A stretch of DNA of 64,000 bases, taken from assembly GCA_964604015.1 (NCBI GenBank), contig CAZRXF010000012.1, forward strand, positions 1-64,000. Reading direction: 5' to 3'. This DNA comes from CANNBR01 sp964604015. Its GTDB lineage: Bacteria; Babelota; Babeliae; Babelales; CAIQNR01. Below the pieces are notes generated by a model. It made no database searches. It was not told the DNA's origin and saw only the letters and a list, made by a program, of their open reading frames with translations. Shown here piece after piece: positions 35,343-42,924 of the stretch; the stretch's first letter is position 1; each line of letters opens with the position of its first letter. The translations under genes and the position numbers were made by a program.

Positions 35343-35987
35343 ATGAAGAAGAGTTTTGTAGTAATGGCGATTATATCTAGTTGTGTAACAGGTCGCTTGT
35401 CGTCAACTGAACCGGAAACAGGAAGAATTCGATGGGATTATACAAGAGGTTATGACCATACCTACAGACCTGAGTATAGAGGTCATGGGCCTGCGTACGA
35501 ATTGCCTACTCAACAAGAATGGATTGAAGCACATCAAACAGGGTTAGAAAATTTAGAATTTGGCCAAGAACTGGAAAGTATCATCCTGAATGAAAGAATG
35601 GGTATATGGATTCAGTTTCTGACCCAAGCCCATAAAGAACTTGCTGCCTTGTCTATTGAGCAGCGCCAAGCAATAAATGGTTATTCTTATACATCAACTG
35701 ATTTTGCTCTTTCTTTGATGAATAAAAATCAACTGAAGGAATATAAGGACAACTTGCTGAAAAGACAGAAAGAGGCAAAAAAGGTTGCTCTTAAGAGCTG
35801 TTGTCCTTCTTTGCAAACCGAAGAACAAAGAACTATTTTTGTGACAAAAATTGATCAAGTTTTGAAGCAAATAGATAGTGCGCTCAAACATTATTCTCAG
35901 GTACGTGTTGAAGCAAACATTAAAGCTTTATCAGATCAAAAAATGTGGGTTGGTGGAAAACTAATACTAGAAAAGTTTAAAAGTTAA
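35343..35987 (+). CDS. Exported protein, unknown
   Basis: A 214-residue protein with a signal peptide (MKKSFVVMAIISSCVTG), a Tyr/Arg/Gly-rich segment (about 25-55) and a helical, Gln/Lys-rich body. GGAGG precedes ATG 35343. It lies 31 bases after the cyanovirin-like gene and before a strong terminator, so the two form a small operon of surface or exported proteins. No family recognised. Confidence 0.55.
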   Translation: MKKSFVVMAIISSCVTGRLSSTEPETGRIRWDYTRGYDHTYRPEYRGHGPAYELPTQQEWIEAHQTGLENLEFGQELESIILNERMGIWIQFLTQAHKELAALSIEQRQAINGYSYTSTDFALSLMNKNQLKEYKDNLLKRQKEAKKVALKSCCPSLQTEEQRTIFVTKIDQVLKQIDSALKHYSQVRVEANIKALSDQKMWVGGKLILEKFKS

Positions 35988-36011
35988 AAAACTCTATTGA
36001 TTCTTAATAAT

Positions 36012-36039
36012 AAAAAAGGGCTTATACAAGCCCTTTTTT
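36012..36039. terminator. Bidirectional terminator
   Basis: AAAAAAGGGCTT at 36012-36023 and AAGCCCTTTTTT at 36028-36039 are exact reverse complements with the loop ATAC. It serves the rightward gene ending at 35987 and the leftward ybeY ending at 36042. Confidence 0.92.
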
Positions 36040-36041
36040 AT

Positions 36042-36509
36042 TTACATCATCTCTTTTTTTATCCCGAGCTTCTTTGCAATTGACCGTTCTTTGCTGATCA
36101 TTTTTTCGTCATTTTCTTCATCATAATGGGTGTATCCCAATAGATGACAAATGCCGTGAATTAGTAAGACAGAGATTCGTTTTTGCAGTGTGGTTTGATA
36201 CAAAGGAAGAAGATTTTCTACAAAATCAGGCGCAATTAAAACGTCTCCAATATTTTTATCTTCTTCTTCTTTGACTTTTATGCGTTCACCAGCCTTGAGA
36301 TGTGGGTGGTAGGGGAACGATAAAATATCAGTGGCCTTATCCTTGTTGCGGAAACTTTTGTTGTACTCGCGCACTGTTTTGCTCGTAGTAAACCAGATCC
36401 CCAAATCAAAATCTGAATACCCTAACTCATCAAGAATGGTTTGAGCATCTTGTCTGACTTTTTCAAGATCGATGGTACATTTTCGTTGCGTGTTCTTGAT
36501 TGAGATCAT
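36042..36509 (-). CDS. ybeY: Endoribonuclease YbeY, rRNA maturation factor
   Basis: A 155-residue metal-dependent RNase for 16S rRNA 3' processing and ribosome quality control. The zinc motif HGICHLLGYTH is complete, preceded by TDILSFPY and NIGDVLIAPDF, all family hallmarks. Its ATG overlaps the valS stop by 4 bases, so it is translated with valS. It ends at a strong shared terminator. The usual phoH or era neighbours are absent. Confidence 0.96.
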   Translation of the reverse strand: MISIKNTQRKCTIDLEKVRQDAQTILDELGYSDFDLGIWFTTSKTVREYNKSFRNKDKATDILSFPYHPHLKAGERIKVKEEEDKNIGDVLIAPDFVENLLPLYQTTLQKRISVLLIHGICHLLGYTHYDEENDEKMISKERSIAKKLGIKKEMM

Positions 36510-38977
36510 GGCAATGCCTCAACAGCCACTTGTGCAACCCACACATCTCCGTGTTGTTCAAAGACTGGTTCTTGAAGTGGCATATGTTCATAGGCAATGC
36601 TTTCTGCCTGCGTTACACCCTTAATTAATGCTTCTTGCGGTACCAATAGTTTCAACAATTCCTGGTTAACGTTGTAGATCGTCAATGAGCTAAGTGGTGT
36701 CTTGAGAGAAAGCTGTTTTGATGTTTTCATCTTGCGTACCGTGCTGACAATTCCAAGTACGAGATGCATCGTTGCAGCGCTGTCTTCAAATACGAGCGAT
36801 GTTTGAACTTCCTTAAATGATGTGGTGTGCAGTGAAGCAACTCCCAGCTTTTTTGCGTAGAATGTTTGATACAGTGTCTCGGTAACAAACGGAATATACG
36901 GGGCGAACATTTGCAAAATTCTCAGCCCAACGTAATAGAGCGTCCAGCGTGTTGCGGCAAGCGCTTCTTTTTCATAGCGGTCAGGATTAAAGAGTTGATC
37001 TTTCACCAGTTCAAGGTAGTTATCACAGAAATCATTCCAGAAAAACTGTTCAATAGCATGAAGTGCAAGGCTGAATTCATACTCCTGAAGGTACTGGCTG
37101 TAGTTTTTAAAACAGACCGTTGCTTGATGACATAGCCACTCGTTTACTGTTCCAAGGTTTTCTGGTTGTGTTGATGCAGGGCTTTCGGTGATGTGTTCTT
37201 CAACAAATCGGAATGCATTCCACAATTTGGTGATCAAGCGTTGTCCAATTTGAAGTTGGGTTTCAGAGAATGACACATCCTGGCCTAACGTTCCTGAAGC
37301 AGTCCAGAAACGAATAACGTCTGCGGGATACACCTTCAAAAGATTTTCTGGATCAACAGGCGCGTTGCCTTGTGATTTTGAGATCTTATTTTTATCAGCA
37401 CTCAGAACGTGTCCTGAAATAACGATATCTTTCCATGGGATCGTCTTGTTGTGCATGAGTGTTTTGATGATGGTGTAGAATGCCCAGGTACGGATAATAT
37501 CGTGTGCTTGTGGGCGCATCCCCATAGGCAAGAATTCTGATGATTGATCAAACGGATCGACCGATGGATCATACAATGCTGCACAAATGTACGGAGTTAA
37601 TGATGACGTATTCCAGGTGTCCATAACATCGGTATCAGGAACAACGGTGTCTTTTTTACAGGCAGGGCATACATGGCCAAATACTGTTGCTTGAGGATCA
37701 ATAGGAAGCTGGTCGTGTTGTGCTAAAATGATGTGCTTGCAGGAACTGCAGTGCCACACAGGGAAGGGGATTCCGTAAAAACGTTGACGGCTTAAGCACC
37801 AATCCCACTGCAAGTTTTGTATCCAATCACGGCAGCGTGTTTTCATGAATGATGGGTGCCAAGAAACTTTATCAATCGCTGTTAAAAATTCCTGTTTGTG
37901 GTCAAGGATGTTCAAGAACCACTGACTCAATACCACAAACTCAATTTCTTTTTTGCAACGTTCGTGAACATTTACTGAATGGGTAATTGTTTTTTGAGCT
38001 ACCAGTAGTCCGCGATGCTTAAGTTCTTCAAGTATTTTTTCTCGTGCGGCATGAGCCTTTAACCCCGCAAGGATTCCTGTCTCTGCCATCCATACCCCAT
38101 CGAATCCAACCGATTGACGGTAAGGGAGGCGATGTTTTTTGTACCAGGCAATGTCTGTTTTGTCGCCAAAGGTGCAACACATAACAAGACCGGTTCCCTT
38201 TTCAGGATCGACTAGTTCGTCAGCAAGCATCGGTATTTCATAATCAAACAATGGTACGCGTGCGCGTCCATTTTTAAAGTGTTGGTGGCGCACATCATCA
38301 GGGTGATAAAAGATTGCAACACATGAAGGGAGTAGTTCAGGACGCGTTGTGCTGATAACGGCATCTTTGCCAACAGAGGTTTCAAACACAATATCGTTAA
38401 AAGCTGATGCATGTTCTGCATCATCAAGTTCTGCCTGTGCAACGGAAGTGCGGCAGGTGGTGCAATACAATGCCGGATCTTCTTTGCGGTAGATGTAGCC
38501 TTTTTCATATAAATCTAAGAAAGAGCGCTGAGAAATCTTTTGGGCGAGTGGTGAAATCGTAGAATAGGTCTGTGTCCAATCGGCAGATATTCCCATGCGC
38601 TTCCAGAGGCTTTCAAACGTTTTTTCAGAATCATGTGATTCTTTTAAACAAAGCTTGATAAAGTCGGTGCGTCCCATCGCGTGTCCGCTGACCTTGTTCT
38701 TTTTTTCAACAAAGCGTTCGGTTGCAAGTCCATTGTCGTCAAATCCAAAAGGATAAAATACGTTAAACCCACACAGGCGCTTAAAACGAGCGATGATATC
38801 GGTCTGTGTGTAAGAAAAAATATGCCCGACATGCAGTGAACCAGAGATGGTCGGAGGGGGCGTGTCGATGCTGAACAAGGGCTTTTCGCTGTCCTTGTGT
38901 GCCTTAAATGTTTTTTCTTGTTCCCACTGTGCTTGTATCTGTGCTTCGTGCGTCTGTGCTTCGTATTTCTTATCCAT
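36506..38977 (-). CDS. valS: Valyl-tRNA synthetase, archaeal-like type
   Basis: An 823-residue class I synthetase. The HIGH motif is HVGH in PPTISGSLHVGHIFSYT and the KMSKS motif is KISKSQGN. After HVGH it reads PFGFDDNGLATERFVEK, the pattern of archaeal and rickettsial ValRS; most bacteria have GTDHAGIATQ there. The editing domain is in the expected place (ISTTRPELLPSCVAI). The C-terminal coiled-coil arm of common bacterial ValRS is missing, which agrees with the archaeal-like type. The start at 38977 has no clear Shine-Dalgarno. Operon with ybeY. Confidence 0.93.
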   Translation of the reverse strand: MDKKYEAQTHEAQIQAQWEQEKTFKAHKDSEKPLFSIDTPPPTISGSLHVGHIFSYTQTDIIARFKRLCGFNVFYPFGFDDNGLATERFVEKKNKVSGHAMGRTDFIKLCLKESHDSEKTFESLWKRMGISADWTQTYSTISPLAQKISQRSFLDLYEKGYIYRKEDPALYCTTCRTSVAQAELDDAEHASAFNDIVFETSVGKDAVISTTRPELLPSCVAIFYHPDDVRHQHFKNGRARVPLFDYEIPMLADELVDPEKGTGLVMCCTFGDKTDIAWYKKHRLPYRQSVGFDGVWMAETGILAGLKAHAAREKILEELKHRGLLVAQKTITHSVNVHERCKKEIEFVVLSQWFLNILDHKQEFLTAIDKVSWHPSFMKTRCRDWIQNLQWDWCLSRQRFYGIPFPVWHCSSCKHIILAQHDQLPIDPQATVFGHVCPACKKDTVVPDTDVMDTWNTSSLTPYICAALYDPSVDPFDQSSEFLPMGMRPQAHDIIRTWAFYTIIKTLMHNKTIPWKDIVISGHVLSADKNKISKSQGNAPVDPENLLKVYPADVIRFWTASGTLGQDVSFSETQLQIGQRLITKLWNAFRFVEEHITESPASTQPENLGTVNEWLCHQATVCFKNYSQYLQEYEFSLALHAIEQFFWNDFCDNYLELVKDQLFNPDRYEKEALAATRWTLYYVGLRILQMFAPYIPFVTETLYQTFYAKKLGVASLHTTSFKEVQTSLVFEDSAATMHLVLGIVSTVRKMKTSKQLSLKTPLSSLTIYNVNQELLKLLVPQEALIKGVTQAESIAYEHMPLQEPVFEQHGDVWVAQVAVEALP

Positions 38978-39091
38978 AAGGGATTACACCAGGGTAAGGG
39001 TACCAAAAATCTTTCTCCATCAGATTACTCGCAAAGGGAGATGGGGTCAAAAAGGGGCGAGTCTAACGATTTGAGAATTTCTAAGCTTAAT

Positions 39092-39115
39092 AAAAAGGGG
39101 AAGCGCGAGCCCCCC
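39092..39115 (-). terminator. Rho-independent terminator (minus strand)
   Basis: On the minus strand GGGGG pairs with TCCCC around the loop CTCGCGCT, followed by five T. It ends the gene at 39139-39708 and separates it from valS. Confidence 0.7.
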
Positions 39116-39138
39116 TAAATGACTTTATCAATTTTTAA

Positions 39139-39708
39139 TTAATCTACTTCGTCCCACGAGGGTGGCGTATACGGTAAGATATCTTTTAACGACCCACGAA
39201 AATTTGTTGCGAGAATAGGTTTAAGAGGGATCTTATTTAAAGATAGTGCGCTCCTGAGTTCAGATGAACCCGTCTTGAAGTTATTATCGAAAATATTATT
39301 GATTGCCTTAGTTAAAAGAATTATAGGGAGCACATTATCAGTTATCTGGTGGGGAACAGGTATTTCCTTTAATGAAGACATGTTGGTTTCGATGTTTGAA
39401 AAAGTAATTTCTATATAACTTACATTATTCCTTCTATCAAAAATCGGTTTTAAACGTGGATATATCTTGTCTAGAGATGAATCTTTAGAAAAAGAGCGCA
39501 AGGCTCCACAGATTTCCCTTGTCAGCTCATGTATGTATGAGGGGGCACAATCCGAGCGATTTTGATATGTGGTATATTCTAGCCATTCAATAACCGAAGT
39601 TGGGGGTAAGGCAGCCTGAGTTGATCTTAAAGATTGTAATATCTGGCCAGCAAAAGCTGTTTGCGTAGATAATCCTAAAAGGGCAATAAGGTATCCGATT
39701 CTATTCAT
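39139..39708 (-). CDS. Exported protein, unknown
   Basis: A 189-residue protein with a textbook signal peptide (MNRIGYLIALLGLSTQTAFA, cleavage after AFA) and a strong GGAGG ribosome site. The mature part has two Cys (in SDCAPSY and EICGAL) that could form a disulfide, and otherwise mixed helices. No family recognised. It lies upstream of valS on the same strand but has its own terminator. Confidence 0.6.
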   Translation of the reverse strand: MNRIGYLIALLGLSTQTAFAGQILQSLRSTQAALPPTSVIEWLEYTTYQNRSDCAPSYIHELTREICGALRSFSKDSSLDKIYPRLKPIFDRRNNVSYIEITFSNIETNMSSLKEIPVPHQITDNVLPIILLTKAINNIFDNNFKTGSSELRSALSLNKIPLKPILATNFRGSLKDILPYTPPSWDEVD

Positions 39709-39992
39709 AAATTCCTCCGTTATTTAAAAATGTCATCCTACTAGTATTAACTATAGCAATATTATTCTATTTGGCAAATTTATATGGTCGTCTAGTAACT
39801 TAGCTTAAACAGCCTTACTTGTTTACATTGCTTCGAGAATTACAGCTTATTTTTAGTGGCGAAAGGGCTAAATAACTTGAAGTTTGAGCCCATCAGAAAA
39901 ATAGGGAGGCTATCTTGAATGAACTGGCGAAAGCCAAAAAAATGTACTAAGATTTGCCTCGTTTTTTGAAAAAATAAGTGGGAATGGGATGT
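39709..39992. other. Non-coding divergent intergenic space
   Basis: 284 AT-rich bases between two divergent genes. No tRNA, repeat or clear promoter was seen. The words TGGCGAAAG occur twice (about 39857 and 39925), too short to interpret. Confidence 0.4.
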
Positions 39993-40913
39993 ATGAAAAA
40001 GGTCTTGCTTATCGTTCTTTTTGTGAGTTCAGTAAGTGCACAAAGTGGGAGTTCTCTATCTCAGTCAGCTGTTGGGACATTTATTTTTGGTGCTATGTCG
40101 ACAGTTGCAGCTGTGGCGATTATGGAAGGAGTGCCGTACGTTGTCCAGAAGGTAAAAAACCTTATGGGGGTACAACAGAAGGCAGCTCTGTCCGATGAGT
40201 GGGTTGGCCCACTGCCTGATGAAATTGAGCGTCTCTGTGAATTTCATGTTCGGCACACGTATTACCGTGCCTTTAACCTTACTCCTCCTCGTGGGTATCT
40301 GTTGTATGGTCCTCCAGGAACTGGAAAGACACTGCTTGCAGAAAGTCTTGCAAAAAAATTGCATATTCCTCTCATCAAAGAAACATCAGGGAAATTTTTA
40401 GATCGCTGGCAGGGGTCAGGAGTACTTCGGCTTTCGGCACTTATTGAGCAAGCACAGCGCTGTAAGCGGAAAAGGGGGCAGTTTAAATGTATTGTTTTTA
40501 TCGATGAGATTGATGGTATTTGTTCACGAGAAGAGCAGTACAATCGTGAAGAATTACGGCTTGCAGAACAACTATTAACGGTCATTGCTGCTTCTGAAAA
40601 TAAAGAGATTCTTTTTGTAGGAGCAACGAATCTTTTAAATACGGTTGATCCGGCATTTACACGACCAGGAAGGTTGATTCCTGTGTTTATAGGGTATCCC
40701 AACAGTGTAGCGCGTGAGGCGATTTTTAAAGCGTATCTTAAAAAACATCGTGTCAATTATGAAGGGCTTGATCTTTCCGCGTTTGTTCAAAAAACAGAAG
40801 GATTTTCACCTGCTGCTATTCGTCACAGTATTGAGCAGGGGCTGTATAGGCATTTGCGTGATAGTACTGTGCCGTTTGGTGTGTGTTTGCAACAAGTAAT
40901 AATGAAGGGGTGA
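39993..40913 (+). CDS. AAA+ ATPase with N-terminal signal-like and membrane segments
   Basis: A 306-residue FtsH/Cdc48-type AAA module. Walker A GPPGTGKT is at 106-113, Walker B IVFIDEID at 168-175, sensor 1 FVGATN and the arginine-finger block DPAFTRPGRL are all present, so it should hydrolyse ATP. No protease domain follows. Residues 1-17 (KKVLLIVLFVSSVSAQ) look like a cleavable signal peptide and 27-50 form a second hydrophobic segment. If both stay in the membrane as a hairpin, the ATPase faces the cytoplasm, as in FtsH; if the first is cleaved, topology is problematic. ATG 39993 is preferred; GTG 39978 and ATG 39984 are in frame. Confidence 0.8.
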   Translation: MKKVLLIVLFVSSVSAQSGSSLSQSAVGTFIFGAMSTVAAVAIMEGVPYVVQKVKNLMGVQQKAALSDEWVGPLPDEIERLCEFHVRHTYYRAFNLTPPRGYLLYGPPGTGKTLLAESLAKKLHIPLIKETSGKFLDRWQGSGVLRLSALIEQAQRCKRKRGQFKCIVFIDEIDGICSREEQYNREELRLAEQLLTVIAASENKEILFVGATNLLNTVDPAFTRPGRLIPVFIGYPNSVAREAIFKAYLKKHRVNYEGLDLSAFVQKTEGFSPAAIRHSIEQGLYRHLRDSTVPFGVCLQQVIMKG

Positions 40914-40924
40914 CAATGCACCCC
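40907..40924. terminator. Hairpin between convergent genes
   Basis: GGGGTG at 40907-40912 pairs with CACCCC at 40919-40924, loop ACAATG. It overlaps the AAA gene stop and lies 18 bases past the end of the leftward gene. The T run is poor, so the terminator call is tentative. Confidence 0.4.
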
Positions 40925-40941
40925 CTCTTAAGTCTGGCTTT

Positions 40942-42372
40942 TTAAAGAAGTCCTACTCCGCCGTAACTTGCGGTAAATGATGCCACAGTGAATGGGTTCA
41001 TATACTGTGCCACGAGAAAATTCGTTGTATCACCTTTTCCTCCTATAACAAGCTCACCATTAGTTTTTTGGGCAATTGCGTAGCCTATACAGCCCGCGCC
41101 TGCGCTTGTTAGGACATACCCAAGATTAGGATTACCAAATGATGAATCAAGGGTGCCATCGGTGGTATAGCGTGCGACAATAAACTCTTGGGGACCAGCC
41201 ACGACACAGGTTCCGCTCACAACAATTTTACCATCAGGTTGAAGTATGATGCCATAGCCTTCTGTAGTTGTTCCAACTTGAGTGATGACATAACCGACGC
41301 CACCTCCAAAAGTGGTGTCAAGTACGCCGGCAGATGTATAGCGAAGGACAACGAGCCGATCAGCGCCACCGAATGTTGCCCATCCTACTGCCAGGATTTT
41401 GCCATCGGATTGCATAGTCAAACCCCGTATGACAGATGAGTCTGCTGCTACGCCATTGGAAGAGATAGGTGTTATTACATAACCTAGGCCATTGCCAAAT
41501 TCTGTGGTGTCTAATGTTCCATCGGTGTTGTAGCGAAGAATAGTGCAACTTTGTACACCACCAGTTGGCGCTTGGCCACCAACTACTATTTTACCATCTG
41601 ATTGAATCGTAAGTGCGTATGCGTGGTCATCATTGGGAGCAGTAATGACGCGTGTAGTGACGTAACCAACTCCACCTCCAAAGGATGGATCAAGGTTGCC
41701 TGAAGAGTCAAAGCGAGCAACGGCAAATACATGATTGAGTCCAATCCCTGGAGCGCTATAGCCGGCCATTACGATCTTTCCATCAGATTGCAGGGCAACG
41801 GCTGTTCCCGTGTCATTAAGTGTTCCGATGGCAAGAGTTACTACTCCATCGGTTCCAAATGATGGGTCGAGCGCCCCATTTGAAAGGTAACGAACAAGGC
41901 CAAATTCTGTAGCACCTACTCCGCCATAAATGGTACGTCCGGCAGCGATTATTTTGCCATCAGATTGGAGGGCTATTCCATTTGCGGAAGAATCCCTACC
42001 GGTAACGAGAATGGTTGTCACTACGCCAGGTGTTGCGCCCGTTGGATTAAATGTCGCGTCTAAAGAACCGTCTACGTTATAGCGTGCAAGAGCGAACTGT
42101 TGGCGCCCTCCGATTGTTACATCTCCTGCTGCTACTATTTTCCCATCAGGTTGAAGAACTATTCCTGTAATGCCATTAGAATTTCCTCCTGGTGACGTTT
42201 CTACAAAGCCTTTTCCTCCAAAAGTGAGGTCTAACAAACCAGCGATATTAACTGGCTGTGTCCACATGGCAAGGACGGAAGAAAAATTATTTGGTGTGAG
42301 AACGATGCTGCTTGCCCTAAGAGAAGAAAGGGCGGTCAGTAGAACGAGAAGTAACGAGGTAGTTTGCTTCAT
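40942..42372 (-). CDS. Exported delta-60 repeat protein
   Basis: A 476-residue protein. ATG 42372 follows AAAGGAG, and the product starts with a signal peptide (MKQTTSLLLVLLTALSSLRA). The rest is seven tandem units of about 55-63 residues, each with G-x-LD-x-(S/T)FG, then QSDGKI(I/V)AG or a variant, then a RY ending: the delta-60 repeat pattern, which should fold into a beta-propeller-like structure. Such proteins are usually surface-exposed or secreted; molecular function is unknown. The last unit is the most degenerate (QKTNGELVIGG). Confidence 0.85.
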   Translation of the reverse strand: MKQTTSLLLVLLTALSSLRASSIVLTPNNFSSVLAMWTQPVNIAGLLDLTFGGKGFVETSPGGNSNGITGIVLQPDGKIVAAGDVTIGGRQQFALARYNVDGSLDATFNPTGATPGVVTTILVTGRDSSANGIALQSDGKIIAAGRTIYGGVGATEFGLVRYLSNGALDPSFGTDGVVTLAIGTLNDTGTAVALQSDGKIVMAGYSAPGIGLNHVFAVARFDSSGNLDPSFGGGVGYVTTRVITAPNDDHAYALTIQSDGKIVVGGQAPTGGVQSCTILRYNTDGTLDTTEFGNGLGYVITPISSNGVAADSSVIRGLTMQSDGKILAVGWATFGGADRLVVLRYTSAGVLDTTFGGGVGYVITQVGTTTEGYGIILQPDGKIVVSGTCVVAGPQEFIVARYTTDGTLDSSFGNPNLGYVLTSAGAGCIGYAIAQKTNGELVIGGKGDTTNFLVAQYMNPFTVASFTASYGGVGLL

Positions 42373-42460
42373 GGAGTCTCCTTTTTTTATGAATACGAGA
42401 CTTTTATGATTGCATAGTTTGATATTTTTCTTCAAGCACTTGTGCTTTTGGGGGCCCATT

Positions 42461-42505
42461 GGGTATGGGCAGGCACCAAAGGGGTGTATCGCCACCCCTT
42501 TTTAA
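42461..42505 (+). repeat. Hairpin repeat, copy A
   Basis: AAAGGGGTG at 42478-42486 pairs with CACCCCTTT at 42493-42501, six-base loop TATCGC, preceded by GGGCAGGCACC. It shares the AGGCACCAAAGG lead-in with copy C. Confidence 0.6.
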
Positions 42506-42556
42506 AATCCCTTTCTTTTTTTTACTTTCATCTTTTCTTCTTTCTCGTGAGAACAC

Positions 42557-42625
42557 GACATCGGTACCCCCTTACGCCGGGGGAAGGCGCCAAAGTAATG
42601 CTTGCCCATTACTTTGGGAACAGGG
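42557..42625 (+). repeat. Hairpin repeat, copy B
   Basis: CCAAAGTAATG at 42590-42600 pairs exactly with CATTACTTTGG at 42607-42617, six-base loop CTTGCC. The preceding stretch GGTACCCCCTTACGCCGG resembles the one before copy C. Confidence 0.65.
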
Positions 42626-42809
42626 CCCCAATGGTTCCCTTGGATTCCCGTGACGGCAACGACGTTTCGCCGCATCCTTCGGGGGACGGCTCACGGCTCT
42701 GCCTGATAATGACTAAAAAATCACTTTATTAGGCGTAACTGAGTTGTCCGCCGTTAGGAGGCAACGAGGATTGGAGCCGTAAAAAGCAATCAATCCGCAG
42801 GATTGTGTC

Positions 42810-42874
42810 CTGGTTCCAAGGGGGTGGACAAGCGTCCCTTTTGTGCCTGACCTGCGTAAGGGCATACCTACGTC
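42810..42874 (-). repeat. Hairpin repeat, copy C (inverted)
   Basis: The stem is 42818-42826 with 42833-42841 (nine pairs including G-U), six-base loop reading CTTGTC on the minus strand. On that strand it is preceded by GGTATGCCCTTACGCAGG, similar to copy B, so it is an inverted relative. Confidence 0.6.
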
Positions 42875-42924
42875 TTGAACGAAAAGCATATTTTTTTGTG
42901 GGCCCTCACAAAAAGAAAGCCTCT

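Larger units (their letters stand above)
42373..42924. other. 552-bp non-coding region with structured repeats
   Basis: No credible gene: the open frames here contain no family signal and no signal peptide. The segment at 42550-42880 is visibly richer in G and C than its surroundings and carries the three related hairpins listed separately. It separates two minus-strand genes. Confidence 0.55.

Noticed and set aside
39709..39992. A tRNA or small RNA in the divergent gap
   Set aside because: No cloverleaf, T-loop sequence or terminator hairpin was found on either strand.
42442..42732. A plus-strand frame of 96 residues in the non-coding region
   Set aside because: It runs through the hairpin repeats, has no ribosome site and shows no protein-like pattern.
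42373..42924. tmRNA or RNase P RNA
   Set aside because: Neither strand shows the conserved 5' and 3' ends or core motifs of these RNAs.
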